From NCBI RefSeq assembly GCF_004101785.1, contig NZ_CP035130.1, positions 186,001-250,000 of the forward strand: a stretch of DNA of 64,000 nt. The letters run 5' to 3'. Each line of letters begins with the position of its first letter. Within the stretch, counting starts at the first letter, position 1. A program made the position numbers and the translations under genes. Positions 1 to 7,981 of this stretch are shown one piece after another. The DNA comes from Gudongella oleilytica. Its GTDB lineage: Bacteria > Bacillota > Clostridia > Tissierellales > Tissierellaceae. Below the pieces are notes generated by a model. It ran no database searches, had not been told where the DNA came from, and saw only the letters and a list, made by a program, of their open reading frames with translations.

Positions 1-207
1 AGCGCGATCCCTGTACCGGATCCGGACTTCAAGGCAGAGAGGATCATCCTTGAGGGGAGTATCCCTTCACCTGCGAATCCGCCGTCAGGATGCAAGTTCC
101 ACACAAGGTGCAGATATGCGATGGATATCTGCAGTAGAGAGATCCCATTGATGCAGGAGATGGAAGAGGGGCATAAGGTGGCCTGTCATTTATATAATAA
201 GGAGTAG
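1..207 (+). CDS. Oligopeptide/dipeptide ABC transporter ATP-binding protein, C-terminal fragment
   Basis: Only the last 68 codons are in the window; the frame is open from base 1 and stops with TAG at 205-207. The residues PVPDPDF near the start, then [16 protein letters not shown] followed by a further Cys, are the C-terminal oligopeptide/dipeptide domain of OppD/OppF-type ATPases, which energise peptide import at the cytoplasmic membrane. The PSGC..H.RC run with the later cysteine is the usual signature. OppF is slightly likelier than OppD because this is probably the last transporter gene, but the ATPase core lies upstream of the window. A small membrane-protein gene follows after 5 bases. 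Confidence 0.9.
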   Translation, partial: SAIPVPDPDFKAERIILEGSIPSPANPPSGCKFHTRCRYAMDICSREIPLMQEMEEGHKVACHLYNKE

Positions 208-212
208 TTGTT

Positions 213-458
213 ATGAAGAAGCACTTTGAGGACGACGGCAGGGTAGTCGCCGACATGAATTTTGAGGGGGCACCCTGGTATGTGAAGGAGAAAAAGGAAC
301 CAGCAGGTCAATTTGTCGGCGACAATGAACCTATGAGCAAGCGGGAGATGTTCGCACTGATGAAATATGCAGTTGGAGCAGGACTCGCAATTGCCCTTGT
401 GTTCGTCTTTGCCTTTTTCCTGTTCATCCTGTTTTCCTTGAAGTTCTGGCTCAATTAG
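213..458 (+). CDS. Small single-pass membrane protein downstream of oligopeptide transporter
   Basis: 81 residues. The N-terminal half is hydrophilic and includes the stretch VADMNFEGAPWY; the C-terminal half (about residues 53-78) is one strongly hydrophobic segment. It begins 5 bases after the transporter ATPase stop, with GGAG at 201-204 serving as ribosome site, so it looks co-transcribed. Short proteins with a DM(N)xEGxPWY-like stretch and one membrane helix are common as uncharacterised genes in Clostridia. No enzymatic motif is visible and no function is assigned; a membrane partner of the transporter is only a contextual guess. Confidence 0.7.
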   Translation: MKKHFEDDGRVVADMNFEGAPWYVKEKKEPAGQFVGDNEPMSKREMFALMKYAVGAGLAIALVFVFAFFLFILFSLKFWLN

Positions 459-529
459 GGACATCGGGCATTACCAGATCCAGCCAGTGATTTCTTTAAC
501 CTTAGATAACCTTGATAAGGGGGATAGCT

Positions 530-1981
530 GTGGAGAATGATAAGAGGGATTATAAGAAAGAAAATAAAGAACTTAAAGAGGAGATCGGAAATCTGCAGAG
601 AAGAGTAAAGGATGCCGGATTTCCAGTTCTAATCCTCTTCGATGGATGGGAATCGTCAGGGAAGGGATTCATGGTAAACGAGCTTATCACAGAAATGGAT
701 CCTCGAATCTTTAAAATAAAGGTATATGAGGAAGCTACAGAGGATGAGAAGAGAAAACCATTCCTGTGGAGATTCTGGCAAGGGATCCCGTCTAAGGGCA
801 GCATCCATATATACATCCATAGCTATTATAAAAATATAATGTCAGGCAACAGACTTGGTAAACCTATCGCTTACGACGATGTAAAGGATATCGAGCTTTT
901 TGAAAAGCAACTGGTAAATGACGGCACATTGATTATCAAGTTCTTTTTAGAGGTTTCCAAAAAAAATCAGGAGGACAGGGTCAAGAAGCTTGCATCAAGC
1001 AAGTACACTGATTTCAGAGTCACAGAAAATGACTGGGATCAAATAAAGCGCCGCAAGGAATACAAGGCAATGTTCAGTGAGATCCTGTCAATAACTGATT
1101 ATGAGCAGAGTCATTGGAATATAATATCGACAGATAAAAAGCAGAAAGCTATAAATGAAATGCTTACCACAGTTAAAAAGATGATTGAGAAAAGGCTCGA
1201 AAACGGAATTGGAGAGAAGGAAGCAACTCCGGAGACACACACGGAATATATAAAGAGAGAGTCTAACGTCCTTGGATCAGTTGATTTGAGTAAGAAGCTG
1301 GAAACAGAGGAATATCAGGATAGGCTTGGCAAGCTCCAGCTTGAAGCGAAGGAAGTTGCCTATGCTCTGTACACAAAGAGGATCCCATCAATAATTGTAT
1401 TTGAAGGGTGGGATGCTGCAGGAAAAGGCGGTGCCATAAAGAGGCTTACTCAGGAAATGGATCCAAGAGGCTACGAAGTCATTCCTATATCTGCACCTGA
1501 CAGTACAGAGAAGCAGTACAACTATATGTGGAGATTTTATAAGCACATGCCTAAAACTGGACATATGACTATTTTCGACAGATCCTGGTATGGAAGAGTC
1601 ATGGTTGAGAGAGTTGAAAACCTTGTTTCAGCCGGTGATTATATGAGGGCGTTTGATGAAATAAACTCAAATGAGAAGCATGTTGCAAATTTCGGCACCC
1701 TGATAATAAAATTCTTTATCCATATCGACAAGGATGAGCAGCTAAGAAGATTCAACGACAGGGAGGAAGACCCTGACAAGAATTATAAATTGACCGATGA
1801 GGACTGGCGAAACAGGGATAAATGGGATATTTATAAGGAAGCTATCGAAGAGATGCTGGCGCGGACGAATACCCCATACGCTCCTTGGGTGATTGTTGAG
1901 GGCAACGATAAGTATTATGCCAGAATTAAGGTAATAGAGACTTTTCTTAAAATGGCAAGGGAGAAGTTAAATAAAGCTTAG
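530..1981 (+). CDS. pap: Polyphosphate:AMP phosphotransferase (two-domain PPK2 family)
   Basis: About 483 residues with two tandem PPK2 domains, the layout of class II PPK2 enzymes that make ADP from AMP and polyphosphate. Each repeat has a P-loop: DGWESSGKG near residue 38 and EGWDAAGKG near residue 295. The second repeat also has a good lid/Walker B segment, TIFDRSWYGRV, whereas the first has IYIHSYYKN at that place, so catalysis probably rests on the C-terminal domain, as is usual for the family. I use GTG 530 because AAGGGGG at 517-523 sits six bases ahead of it; the in-frame TTG at 512 has no ribosome site. Cytoplasmic; role in nucleotide and polyphosphate balance. Confidence 0.9.
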   Translation: MENDKRDYKKENKELKEEIGNLQRRVKDAGFPVLILFDGWESSGKGFMVNELITEMDPRIFKIKVYEEATEDEKRKPFLWRFWQGIPSKGSIHIYIHSYYKNIMSGNRLGKPIAYDDVKDIELFEKQLVNDGTLIIKFFLEVSKKNQEDRVKKLASSKYTDFRVTENDWDQIKRRKEYKAMFSEILSITDYEQSHWNIISTDKKQKAINEMLTTVKKMIEKRLENGIGEKEATPETHTEYIKRESNVLGSVDLSKKLETEEYQDRLGKLQLEAKEVAYALYTKRIPSIIVFEGWDAAGKGGAIKRLTQEMDPRGYEVIPISAPDSTEKQYNYMWRFYKHMPKTGHMTIFDRSWYGRVMVERVENLVSAGDYMRAFDEINSNEKHVANFGTLIIKFFIHIDKDEQLRRFNDREEDPDKNYKLTDEDWRNRDKWDIYKEAIEEMLARTNTPYAPWVIVEGNDKYYARIKVIETFLKMAREKLNKA

Positions 1982-2038
1982 CATGAGGATCTTTGCTAAA
2001 ATACAGTCGGGATGATTCATGCTTTATGAGGTATTAAA

Positions 2039-2269
2039 ATGGATGAAAGAAATAAGCTTAAGAGATTTGAGAAGCATCTTGTCAAGTGTCCTCATTGTGG
2101 CAGGGATGTCCTTGATCATATGAAGGAGTGCCCATTCTGTAAGGGGGAGCTGGAGGGGAGCGGCTACAATGGTATAGATCCTGAATCCAGGAAGAGGATA
2201 AGGAAAGTCTTGACTGTTGTGTTCATATCTGCTGCTGTACTCATATACTTGATCAAGTCAATAGGATAA
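2039..2269 (+). CDS. Small zinc-ribbon membrane protein
   Basis: 76 residues. CPHCGRD and CPFCKGE form a four-cysteine zinc ribbon near residues 18-35, followed by one hydrophobic helix at the C terminus (about 55-73). This domain order is common in uncharacterised Firmicutes proteins. GAGGT about 8 bases upstream is the likely ribosome site. A terminator hairpin follows directly. Function unknown. Confidence 0.7.
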   Translation: MDERNKLKRFEKHLVKCPHCGRDVLDHMKECPFCKGELEGSGYNGIDPESRKRIRKVLTVVFISAAVLIYLIKSIG

Positions 2270-2277
2270 TATTGCTG

Positions 2278-2305
2278 CCGCCTGTTATTTTCAGGCGGTC
2301 TTTTT
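2278..2305 (+). terminator. Rho-independent terminator after the zinc-ribbon gene
   Basis: CCGCCTG (2278-2284) pairs with CAGGCGG (2292-2298) across a 7-base loop and is followed by a run of five T at 2301-2305. It separates the upstream genes from the selenoprotein gene. Confidence 0.85.
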
Positions 2306-2381
2306 ATTGGAGATTTTCTGGATGGGTATAATATAATGGAGAATGCAAACAAAGGTTGTTCAGTTCAGGGGGGAATAATAA

Positions 2382-2843
2382 GTGGCAAGTGTAGAAGTAA
2401 ATAGAGAGGCACCGGATTTTGAATTTAAGGATTTTAGAGGGGATATGTTTAAGCTTTCAGCATTCAAGGGAGAGAAAAATGTACTTATAGTATTGAACAG
2501 GGGCTTTGTATGACCGTATTGCCAAAAGCATATGATGCAGTTGCATCAGGATTATAACAAGTTTGTGGATAGGGATACAGCAATAGTGGCAATTGGACCG
2601 GAGAATGCAGACAGCTTTGAGAAGTACTGGAAGAATAATGATCTGGAGTTTTATGGAATCCCGGATCCTAAGCATGAGGTGTTGAAGCTATACGGGCAAA
2701 AGGTCAACCTGTTCAAGCTTGGCAGGATGCCAGCGCAGATGCTGGTGGACAAGGCGGGCGTGCTTCGGTTCGTGCATTATGGACATTCCATGCAGGATAT
2801 ACCGGAGAACGATGAGATACTTGGATCAATAGATTCACTTTAA
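2382..2843 (+). CDS. Selenocysteine-containing peroxiredoxin-like (AhpC/TSA, thioredoxin-fold) protein
   Basis: A single frame runs from GTG 2382 (AGGGGGG ribosome site at 2367-2373) to TAA 2841-2843, interrupted only by TGA at 2511-2513. Reading TGA as selenocysteine gives 153 residues in which RGFVUPYCQKH sits where AhpC/TSA-like proteins carry CxxC; the Sec is residue 44 and the resolving Cys is residue 47. The first 43 residues (EAPDFEFKDF, then a beta strand LIVLNRG) are the expected N terminus of the fold, so the TGA lies inside a conserved domain and not at its end. A SECIS-like hairpin lies at 2533-2548. Bacterial Prx-like UxxC selenoproteins are an established group. Likely role: thiol-dependent peroxide reduction or another thiol-redox reaction. 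A conventional gene caller would report only the part from 2532. Confidence 0.88.
2533..2548 (+). promoter_or_regulatory. Bacterial SECIS element for the Prx-like selenoprotein
   Basis: TGATGC (2533-2538) pairs perfectly with GCATCA (2543-2548) around the loop AGTT, with G as second loop base. The loop begins 25 bases after the UGA codon, within the roughly 16-37 base spacing of known bacterial SECIS hairpins that bind SelB. The hairpin is part of the coding sequence. Confidence 0.8.
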
Positions 2844-2848
2844 TCATC

Positions 2849-2930
2849 AGCCATCGGGGACGGTCCTTTTTGGCTGGAATTGTGCCTGTTACCGGATAAT
2901 TCCAGCCAAAAAGGACCGTCCCCGATGGCT
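2849..2930. repeat. REP-type palindrome, left of the RAYT transposase
   Basis: Two perfectly complementary 33-base arms (2849-2881 and 2898-2930) enclose a 16-base spacer. The core word GGGGACGGTCC recurs, in the other orientation, just after the transposase gene at 3825-3854 and as a fragment at 21686-21701. The arrangement matches repetitive extragenic palindromes mobilised by RAYT (TnpA-REP) enzymes. A partial duplicate (CCCGATGGCTT) follows at 2932-2942. Confidence 0.85.
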
Positions 2931-3005
2931 TCCCGATGGCTTTTATTTTAATTAAATATTTTGAAAACTACAGATTTATGGTAATATTGGGTTGAGGTGA
3001 TAATA

Positions 3006-3803
3006 GTGCCGAGACAGAAAAGACAGGAAAGCCCCACTGGCTACTACCATATTATGATGAGGGGCATCAATAAGGAAATGATCTTTCGAAGTGATGACTT
3101 CAAATCATCATTTATGGAAATTTTATCCAGGAAGCTTGAGGAGACAGAGATTGAAGTGGCTGCCTATTGCATCATGGACAACCATGTGCATCTTGTTTTG
3201 AAGGGCGAATTGATTGAGATAGGTATCCTGCTCAAGCGGGTTAACACAACATTTGCGATGAAGCTGAACAGCAGGATGGATAGGGTTGGACATGTTTTCC
3301 AGGATCGGTATAAGTCCCAGGAGGTTCTGAGTGATGAACATCTGCTGCAGGTTGTAAGGTATGTACACAATAATCCCGTCAATGCAGGCATAACAAGAGA
3401 ATGCAAAGGATATTCGTGGAGCAGCTACAATGGATATATATCAGGCAACCTTGGGATATTGGCACAAGGTCAATACGATTTGATACTGGAGCTGTCCGGC
3501 AGTATAGAATCGTTCAAGGCATTCCATAGGCTTGATGATGAAGGGGAATACCTGGATACAAAAGAAGAAATGGAACAGATTAAATACATAAAGGCACAAA
3601 AAATAATCAGCGAATTCTGTGAAAGTAAGGGTGTTTCTGATGTAAGACAGCTTACTGTGAAGCCTTATCTTATGGACTCCTTGATTGAAGTGATGATTCA
3701 CAAATCAAACCTTTCTCTTAGGAAGATAGCTGATATGCTGGAAGTAAGCAGGAATATGGTACAAGAATCAGCAAAGAAACAAAACGGTCGATGGCTAAAT
3801 TGA
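3006..3803 (+). CDS. REP-associated tyrosine transposase (IS200-like Y1 fold, RAYT)
   Basis: About 265 residues. The N-terminal Y1 transposase domain starts with PRQKRQESPTGYYHIMMRGI; the HUH metal motif is NHVHLVLK (about residues 60-67) and the candidate catalytic tyrosine lies in VRYVHNNPV. VGHVFQDRYKS and the WSSY segment are typical of the family. The C terminus carries a helix-turn-helix-like region (LSLRKIADMLEVSRNMVQ). I chose GTG 3006 because GAGGTGAT lies just ahead; GTG 2997 overlaps that site. RAYT proteins nick and join single-stranded DNA at REP hairpins. The gene lies between two copies of its likely substrate and appears intact. Confidence 0.88.
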   Translation: MPRQKRQESPTGYYHIMMRGINKEMIFRSDDFKSSFMEILSRKLEETEIEVAAYCIMDNHVHLVLKGELIEIGILLKRVNTTFAMKLNSRMDRVGHVFQDRYKSQEVLSDEHLLQVVRYVHNNPVNAGITRECKGYSWSSYNGYISGNLGILAQGQYDLILELSGSIESFKAFHRLDDEGEYLDTKEEMEQIKYIKAQKIISEFCESKGVSDVRQLTVKPYLMDSLIEVMIHKSNLSLRKIADMLEVSRNMVQESAKKQNGRWLN

Positions 3804-3824
3804 AAATTGTTTCGAAAAACATGC

Positions 3825-3854
3825 AATTTCAGCCAAAAAGAACCGTCCCCGATG
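3825..3854. repeat. REP half-site, right of the RAYT transposase
   Basis: This 30-base stretch matches the right arm of the 2898-2930 repeat with two differences (T for C, A for G). It begins about 20 bases after the transposase stop and ends just before the ribosome site of the next gene, so it probably marks the right edge of the transposase-REP unit. Confidence 0.75.
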
Positions 3855-3871
3855 TCAGGAGGCACTTAAGA

Positions 3872-4240
3872 ATGTTTTTTGTTGCGGGGGTTTACCCCAA
3901 ATCATATACATATGAATACAATCGGGCGGAGATATGTTCATCCTGCGGTAAGTACGGACGGTACATGGTCCAAGGGCATTGCAACGTGTTCAGTTTTTTC
4001 TTCATCCCGCTGTTCAAGTGGGGGTGGAGGTATACTGTTACAAAGTCCTGCTGCGGACAGACATGTATGCTGGACAAAGACCTGGGCGACAGGCTGCGAA
4101 GGGGCGAAGATGTAGTCATAGCTGAGCGGGACCTTGACTGCGGACATGCTCGTACAGCAGGGTATACAGGCTGCCCAAGCTGTGGGGCCCATGTTGACCC
4201 CGAGCACAATTTCTGTCCAAACTGCGGTCAAAAGCTGTAA
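3872..4240 (+). CDS. Zinc-ribbon domain protein with two metal sites
   Basis: About 122 residues from ATG 3872, which has AGGAGG at 3857-3862. The frame is open further upstream to 3791, but that part encodes the REP repeat and the tail of the transposase region, so it is not taken as coding. CSSCGKYG with a later CCGQTC forms one metal site around an aromatic stretch (FSFFFIPLFKWGWRY), and CPSCG...CPNCG forms a classical zinc ribbon at the C terminus. Similar small proteins occur widely in Firmicutes without a known role. The REP unit has landed directly upstream of its ribosome site. Confidence 0.75.
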   Translation: MFFVAGVYPKSYTYEYNRAEICSSCGKYGRYMVQGHCNVFSFFFIPLFKWGWRYTVTKSCCGQTCMLDKDLGDRLRRGEDVVIAERDLDCGHARTAGYTGCPSCGAHVDPEHNFCPNCGQKL

Positions 4241-4276
4241 CCCACCCCACTGCCCTTGAAAGGAAGGTGTAACTGG

Positions 4277-4735
4277 ATGTTTGTTAAAAGAGAGAGCCCG
4301 CTGAGGTTCATTTCAAGATTTTCTGTAATACATACCCTGACCTATGCGGTATTTGGCATATTGTTTATGTTTTTTAGCGATTATTTTTCTTACTTTGATT
4401 CAGACGAGATGATGAGCCTTGTAATGAAGCCTATCGATGCTCTATCAGTAAGGCTGGCAGTACCTGTGCAGCTTGTAAGGGGAGCGATCCTTGGCTCGGC
4501 AATATACCCATTCAGGAATAACATAATAAGGGAAGATTTTGGATGGCTTAAGCTGGCATGGCTGATGTTTGCATTGACATCGATCGGTGCAGTCATAACC
4601 GGTCCGGGTTCGATCGAAGGGCTGCTATATACTAACTTCTCCTTCGATCCGCTAACTGGCTATCCGGAAATAATTCTTCAGATACTGGCTTTTTCAATTC
4701 TTTTCACATGGTGGTCCAACCGAAAAAATAGATAG
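4277..4735 (+). CDS. Uncharacterised multi-pass membrane protein
   Basis: About 152 residues with four likely membrane segments (roughly residues 14-35, 65-90, 96-118 and 130-148). I chose ATG 4277 because AAAGGAAGG lies about 9 bases ahead; the upstream TTG 4256 lacks a ribosome site. No catalytic or transport motif is visible and the family was not recognised. A consensus-like promoter follows, so it is probably the last gene of its unit. Confidence 0.65.
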   Translation: MFVKRESPLRFISRFSVIHTLTYAVFGILFMFFSDYFSYFDSDEMMSLVMKPIDALSVRLAVPVQLVRGAILGSAIYPFRNNIIREDFGWLKLAWLMFALTSIGAVITGPGSIEGLLYTNFSFDPLTGYPEIILQILAFSILFTWWSNRKNR

Positions 4736-4752
4736 ATGATCATAATTTTATT

Positions 4753-4781
4753 TTGGCATTCGGTACATCATATGGTAGAAT
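4753..4781 (+). promoter_or_regulatory. Sigma-A type promoter upstream of the DUF1622 gene
   Basis: TTGGCA (4753-4758) and TAGAAT (4776-4781) are separated by 17 bases, 52 bases before the DUF1622 start. Confidence 0.6.
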
Positions 4782-4832
4782 GGACGTTAGGGAATTCTTT
4801 GTTCTACTTTTATTTTTTAAGGAGCGATTACT

Positions 4833-5249
4833 TTGATTATCGAGCATTTTCTTGAGTACATTGTACCATATATCACAAGCTCGCTTGAGCTTATAGGGGT
4901 TGCTATCATTGCCATAGCAGCAGTGCGTGGACTTGTCCAGTTCTTCAGGAACGGCTTTGACTTCAGGGGCGACGATGTTGCCATAGACTTTGCCAAGGCG
5001 ATGACGCTGAGCCTTGAGTTCAAGCTGGCAGCCGAGATCATAAAGACTGTCGTAATAAGGACCATCGATGAGTTTATTATCCTTGCATCTGTTGCCATAC
5101 TAAGGGTTGTACTCTCCTTCGTTCTCCATTGGGAGCTTAAGACTGGAGCGAAGAACGTTGAAAGCTATTGCCCCGATCCCGCTGATCTTTCAATTGACCC
5201 TGCGGATATCAGCTTAGCACCCAAGGAGACCATCAAGACGGGACACTGA
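4833..5249 (+). CDS. DUF1622 family membrane protein
   Basis: 138 residues starting at TTG 4833, with AAGGAG at 4819-4824. The pattern of an N-terminal membrane helix with ELIGVAIIAIAAV, then RGDDVAIDFAKAMTLSLEFKLAAEIIKTVV, then a second helix with ILRVVLSFVLHWEL, is that of the DUF1622 family. Family function is unknown. The last 35 residues are hydrophilic and proline/aspartate-rich. A terminator lies 35 bases downstream. Confidence 0.85.
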   Translation: MIIEHFLEYIVPYITSSLELIGVAIIAIAAVRGLVQFFRNGFDFRGDDVAIDFAKAMTLSLEFKLAAEIIKTVVIRTIDEFIILASVAILRVVLSFVLHWELKTGAKNVESYCPDPADLSIDPADISLAPKETIKTGH

Positions 5250-5283
5250 TTTTAAGCGTTAAAGCCGCATAGCGACTGGAATT

Positions 5284-5309
5284 TTCCACTAAAACATAGT
5301 GGAATTTTT
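5284..5309 (+). terminator. Rho-independent terminator after the DUF1622 gene
   Basis: TTCCACTA (5284-5291) pairs with TAGTGGAA (5297-5304), followed by TTTTT. A TATAAT box at 5322-5327 just beyond it probably starts the iorAB transcript, but no convincing -35 element is seen. Confidence 0.85.
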
Positions 5310-5359
5310 CAATATATAGTATATAATGTAAGCAAAGATATTAAACGAGGAGTGATTAA

Positions 5360-7135
5360 ATGAAAAAGCTTATGACCGGAAACGAAGCGATCGCAAGAGG
5401 CGCTTACGAAGCCGGATGCTTAGTTGCCGCAGCATATCCGGGAACGCCTTCGACTGAGATCCTTGAAAACGTTTCCACATACCCCGAGATCTATTCTGAG
5501 TGGTCTACAAACGAGAAGGTGGCAGTTGAGGTCGCAGCAGGTGCCTCCATAGCCGGAGCAAGATCAATGGCAGCCATGAAGCATGTTGGACTTAACGTGG
5601 CTGCAGACCCTCTTTTCTCCTTTGCATATGAGGGAGTTAACGGAGGCTGCGTAATAATAACGGCAGATGAGCCTGGAATGCACAGCTCACAAACCGAACA
5701 GGACAACAGGCTTTATGCACAGGCAGCAAAAGTAGCGATGGTAGAACCATCTGACAGCCAGGAATGCAAGGACTTCATGAAGGCAGCCTTCGAAATATCC
5801 GAGAATTTCGATACAGTAGTGCTTTTTAAGGTCACTACCAGGATCTGCCACAGCAAGGGAGCAGTTGAGCTGTTGGACAGACAAGAGGTCGGTATCAGGG
5901 AATACACAAAGAATATCAAGAAATACATAATGGTGCCTGCCCACTCAAAAGTCAAGCACATCGAGATGGAGACCGAAAGGATCCCTCGCTTAAGAGAGTT
6001 TTCAAACACCACCGAGATGAACAGGATAGAATGGAATGACAGAAAGATAGGTATTGTTACATCAGGAGCAAGCTATGTTCATGCCAAAGAGGTTTTCGGC
6101 GATACAGCATCATATTTGAAGGTAGGCTTCAGCTGGCCGCTTCCTGATCAGAAGATGAAGGAATTTGCAGCAGGAGTAGAGAAGGTCTACGTAATCGAAG
6201 AGAACGAACCGTACATGGAAAACTTTATGAAGGCTATGGGAATCGAGTGCACCGGGAAAGAGATTTTCTCAGTTTGCGGTGAGATCAACCCACAGATCAT
6301 CAGAGAGGTTATGCTTGGTGAGAAGCCTGAGGAGGGCTACAGCTTAGATATAACTGCTCCGAACAGACCTCCTGCACTTTGCGCTGGTTGTCCTCATAGA
6401 GGGATATTCTATGCAATGGGCAAGCATAAGAACAAGATAAACGTTACTACAGATATAGGGTGTTATACACTTGGAGCAATGGCACCTCTTAACATAGGCG
6501 ATATCTCCATATGCATGGGAGCTGGAATTTCCGCTGGGATCGGTTTTGACAAAGCAAACAGAATGGCTGGAAGAGACAAGAAGGTCTTTGGTGTTGTCGG
6601 GGACTCAACATTCTTCCACTCAGGCATGACAGGACTTGTGGATGCTGTTTACAACAAGAGCAATATGGCAGTTGTGATCCTTGACAATAGAATTACCGCT
6701 ATGACCGGACATCAGGAAAACCCGGGAACCGGCAAGAGTGTTTCAGGAGTTGAGTCACCTCAGGTCGACCTTATAGCTTTAGTCAAGGCTATCGGCATCA
6801 AGGAAGAGAACTTAAGGGTCGTTGACCCCTATGATATGGAAGCGAACTATGCGGCTGTAAAGGCAGCTATTGCAACAGACGAGCCATTCGTCATAATCAC
6901 AAAGCAGCCTTGTGCCCTTCTTAAGGATGTTCAGAAGAGAAGAGCCAACCTTTACTGCCAGGTAAATCAGGAGATTTGCACAAAGTGTAAAACATGCCTT
7001 AGAATCGGTTGTCCAGCAATTTCCATGAAGGATAATGTTGTCAGCATGGACATTACGATGTGCAACGGGTGTCAGGTTTGTCTGCAGGTTTGTCCGTTCC
7101 ATTCTATTGAAGCTTTCGGGGAAGAGGTGAAATAG
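5360..7135 (+). CDS. iorA: Indolepyruvate:ferredoxin oxidoreductase, alpha subunit
   Basis: 591 residues, usual length. It starts KKLMTGNEAIARGAYEAG, the family's N-terminal signature, and carries the thiamine-diphosphate segment GDSTFFHSGMTGLVDA near residue 414. The C terminus has two ferredoxin-like 4Fe-4S motifs, CTKCKTCLRIGCP and CNGCQVCLQVCP. With IorB it oxidatively decarboxylates aryl pyruvates from transaminated Trp, Phe and Tyr to aryl acyl-CoA and reduces ferredoxin. The stop abuts the iorB start, so the subunits are translationally coupled. The ribosome site GAGGAG precedes the start. Its presence supports amino-acid fermentation. Confidence 0.96.
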   Translation: MKKLMTGNEAIARGAYEAGCLVAAAYPGTPSTEILENVSTYPEIYSEWSTNEKVAVEVAAGASIAGARSMAAMKHVGLNVAADPLFSFAYEGVNGGCVIITADEPGMHSSQTEQDNRLYAQAAKVAMVEPSDSQECKDFMKAAFEISENFDTVVLFKVTTRICHSKGAVELLDRQEVGIREYTKNIKKYIMVPAHSKVKHIEMETERIPRLREFSNTTEMNRIEWNDRKIGIVTSGASYVHAKEVFGDTASYLKVGFSWPLPDQKMKEFAAGVEKVYVIEENEPYMENFMKAMGIECTGKEIFSVCGEINPQIIREVMLGEKPEEGYSLDITAPNRPPALCAGCPHRGIFYAMGKHKNKINVTTDIGCYTLGAMAPLNIGDISICMGAGISAGIGFDKANRMAGRDKKVFGVVGDSTFFHSGMTGLVDAVYNKSNMAVVILDNRITAMTGHQENPGTGKSVSGVESPQVDLIALVKAIGIKEENLRVVDPYDMEANYAAVKAAIATDEPFVIITKQPCALLKDVQKRRANLYCQVNQEICTKCKTCLRIGCPAISMKDNVVSMDITMCNGCQVCLQVCPFHSIEAFGEEVK

Positions 7136-7705
7136 ATGAATAAGAGAATATTGATGGTTGGAGTTGGCGGTCAGGGAACTATACTTGTATCGAAGATACT
7201 TACAGAAGGTCTTCTTGAGGAAGGCTACGATGTTAAGATGTCAGAGATCCACGGAATGGCTCAAAGAGGAGGAAGCGTAACTACTCAGATAATCTTCGGC
7301 GACAAGGTCTACTCTCCTACGATAAACAAGGGAGAAGCCGACATACTGGTTTCATTCGAAAAGGTGGAGGCGCTTAGATATATCCCAATGCTTAAGAAAG
7401 GCGGCACACTCATTGTAAATGAGGAAGAAATATGGCCGTTGCCTGTACTTTCAGGCTTGGAGGAATATCCACTCGGCATAATGGAGGGAATTAAGGACAC
7501 CATCGAGAATGTCATTTCAGTCAATGCAAGAGAGATCGCAGAGGAGCTGGGTGAGCCCAGATCGTCCAATATAGTCATGTTAGGACTGATGGTAAAAGCC
7601 CTTGGGCTGGACAAAATCGACTGGATATCTAAGATAAAGAAATTCTTGCCACCTAAAGTTCACGAAGTTAATGTAAATGCGTTTGAAAAAGGTTTGAGTT
7701 TATAA
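7136..7705 (+). CDS. iorB: Indolepyruvate:ferredoxin oxidoreductase, beta subunit
   Basis: 189 residues. VGVGGQGTILVSKIL and EIHGMAQRGGSVTTQI are the hallmark segments of the gamma-type domain of 2-oxoacid:ferredoxin oxidoreductases, which helps bind CoA. The start immediately follows the iorA stop, and the iorA tail GAAGAGGTGA supplies the ribosome site. A strong terminator follows, making iorAB a two-gene operon. Confidence 0.96.
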   Translation: MNKRILMVGVGGQGTILVSKILTEGLLEEGYDVKMSEIHGMAQRGGSVTTQIIFGDKVYSPTINKGEADILVSFEKVEALRYIPMLKKGGTLIVNEEEIWPLPVLSGLEEYPLGIMEGIKDTIENVISVNAREIAEELGEPRSSNIVMLGLMVKALGLDKIDWISKIKKFLPPKVHEVNVNAFEKGLSL

Positions 7706-7713
7706 TATGATAG

Positions 7714-7748
7714 AGATGCTGCAGATGGCTGTGGCATCTTATTTTTTT
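7714..7748 (+). terminator. Rho-independent terminator of iorAB
   Basis: An 11-pair stem (7714-7724 with 7729-7739, two G-U pairs) closed by the loop ATGG, followed by a T-rich tract to 7748. Confidence 0.88.
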
Positions 7749-7928
7749 ACTTTCCATCATTCGATGGCACAGATTTCCATCGATATATTAATTTTCCTTA
7801 ATATTTATGAAAAACGAAGAAAAATGGAGAAAACAGGAGTAAAATGAAGATATGCAGAGGCGTTAGTGTTTTAACAAACAATGTCATGGTTTGCGTCTGT
7901 TTGCTGCCGGTTTCGACATATTGATTTA

Positions 7929-7956
7929 TTGTTATATATTCCCATTAGAGTATAAT
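7929..7956 (+). promoter_or_regulatory. Promoter of the V-type ATPase operon
   Basis: TTGTTA (7929-7934) and TATAAT (7951-7956) with a 16-base spacer, 26 bases before the first gene. The AT-rich stretch 7750-7928 holds no gene that I can see. Confidence 0.65.
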
Positions 7957-7981
7957 TAATAGGGTTAAGGAGTGATAAAAA

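Noticed and set aside
512-529. TTG start adding six residues to the polyphosphate:AMP phosphotransferase
   Set aside because: No ribosome site before it; GTG 530 has AAGGGGG at ideal spacing.
3791-3871. N-terminal extension of the zinc-ribbon gene through the REP half-site
   Set aside because: It overlaps the transposase end and encodes the repeat; AGGAGG fits ATG 3872.
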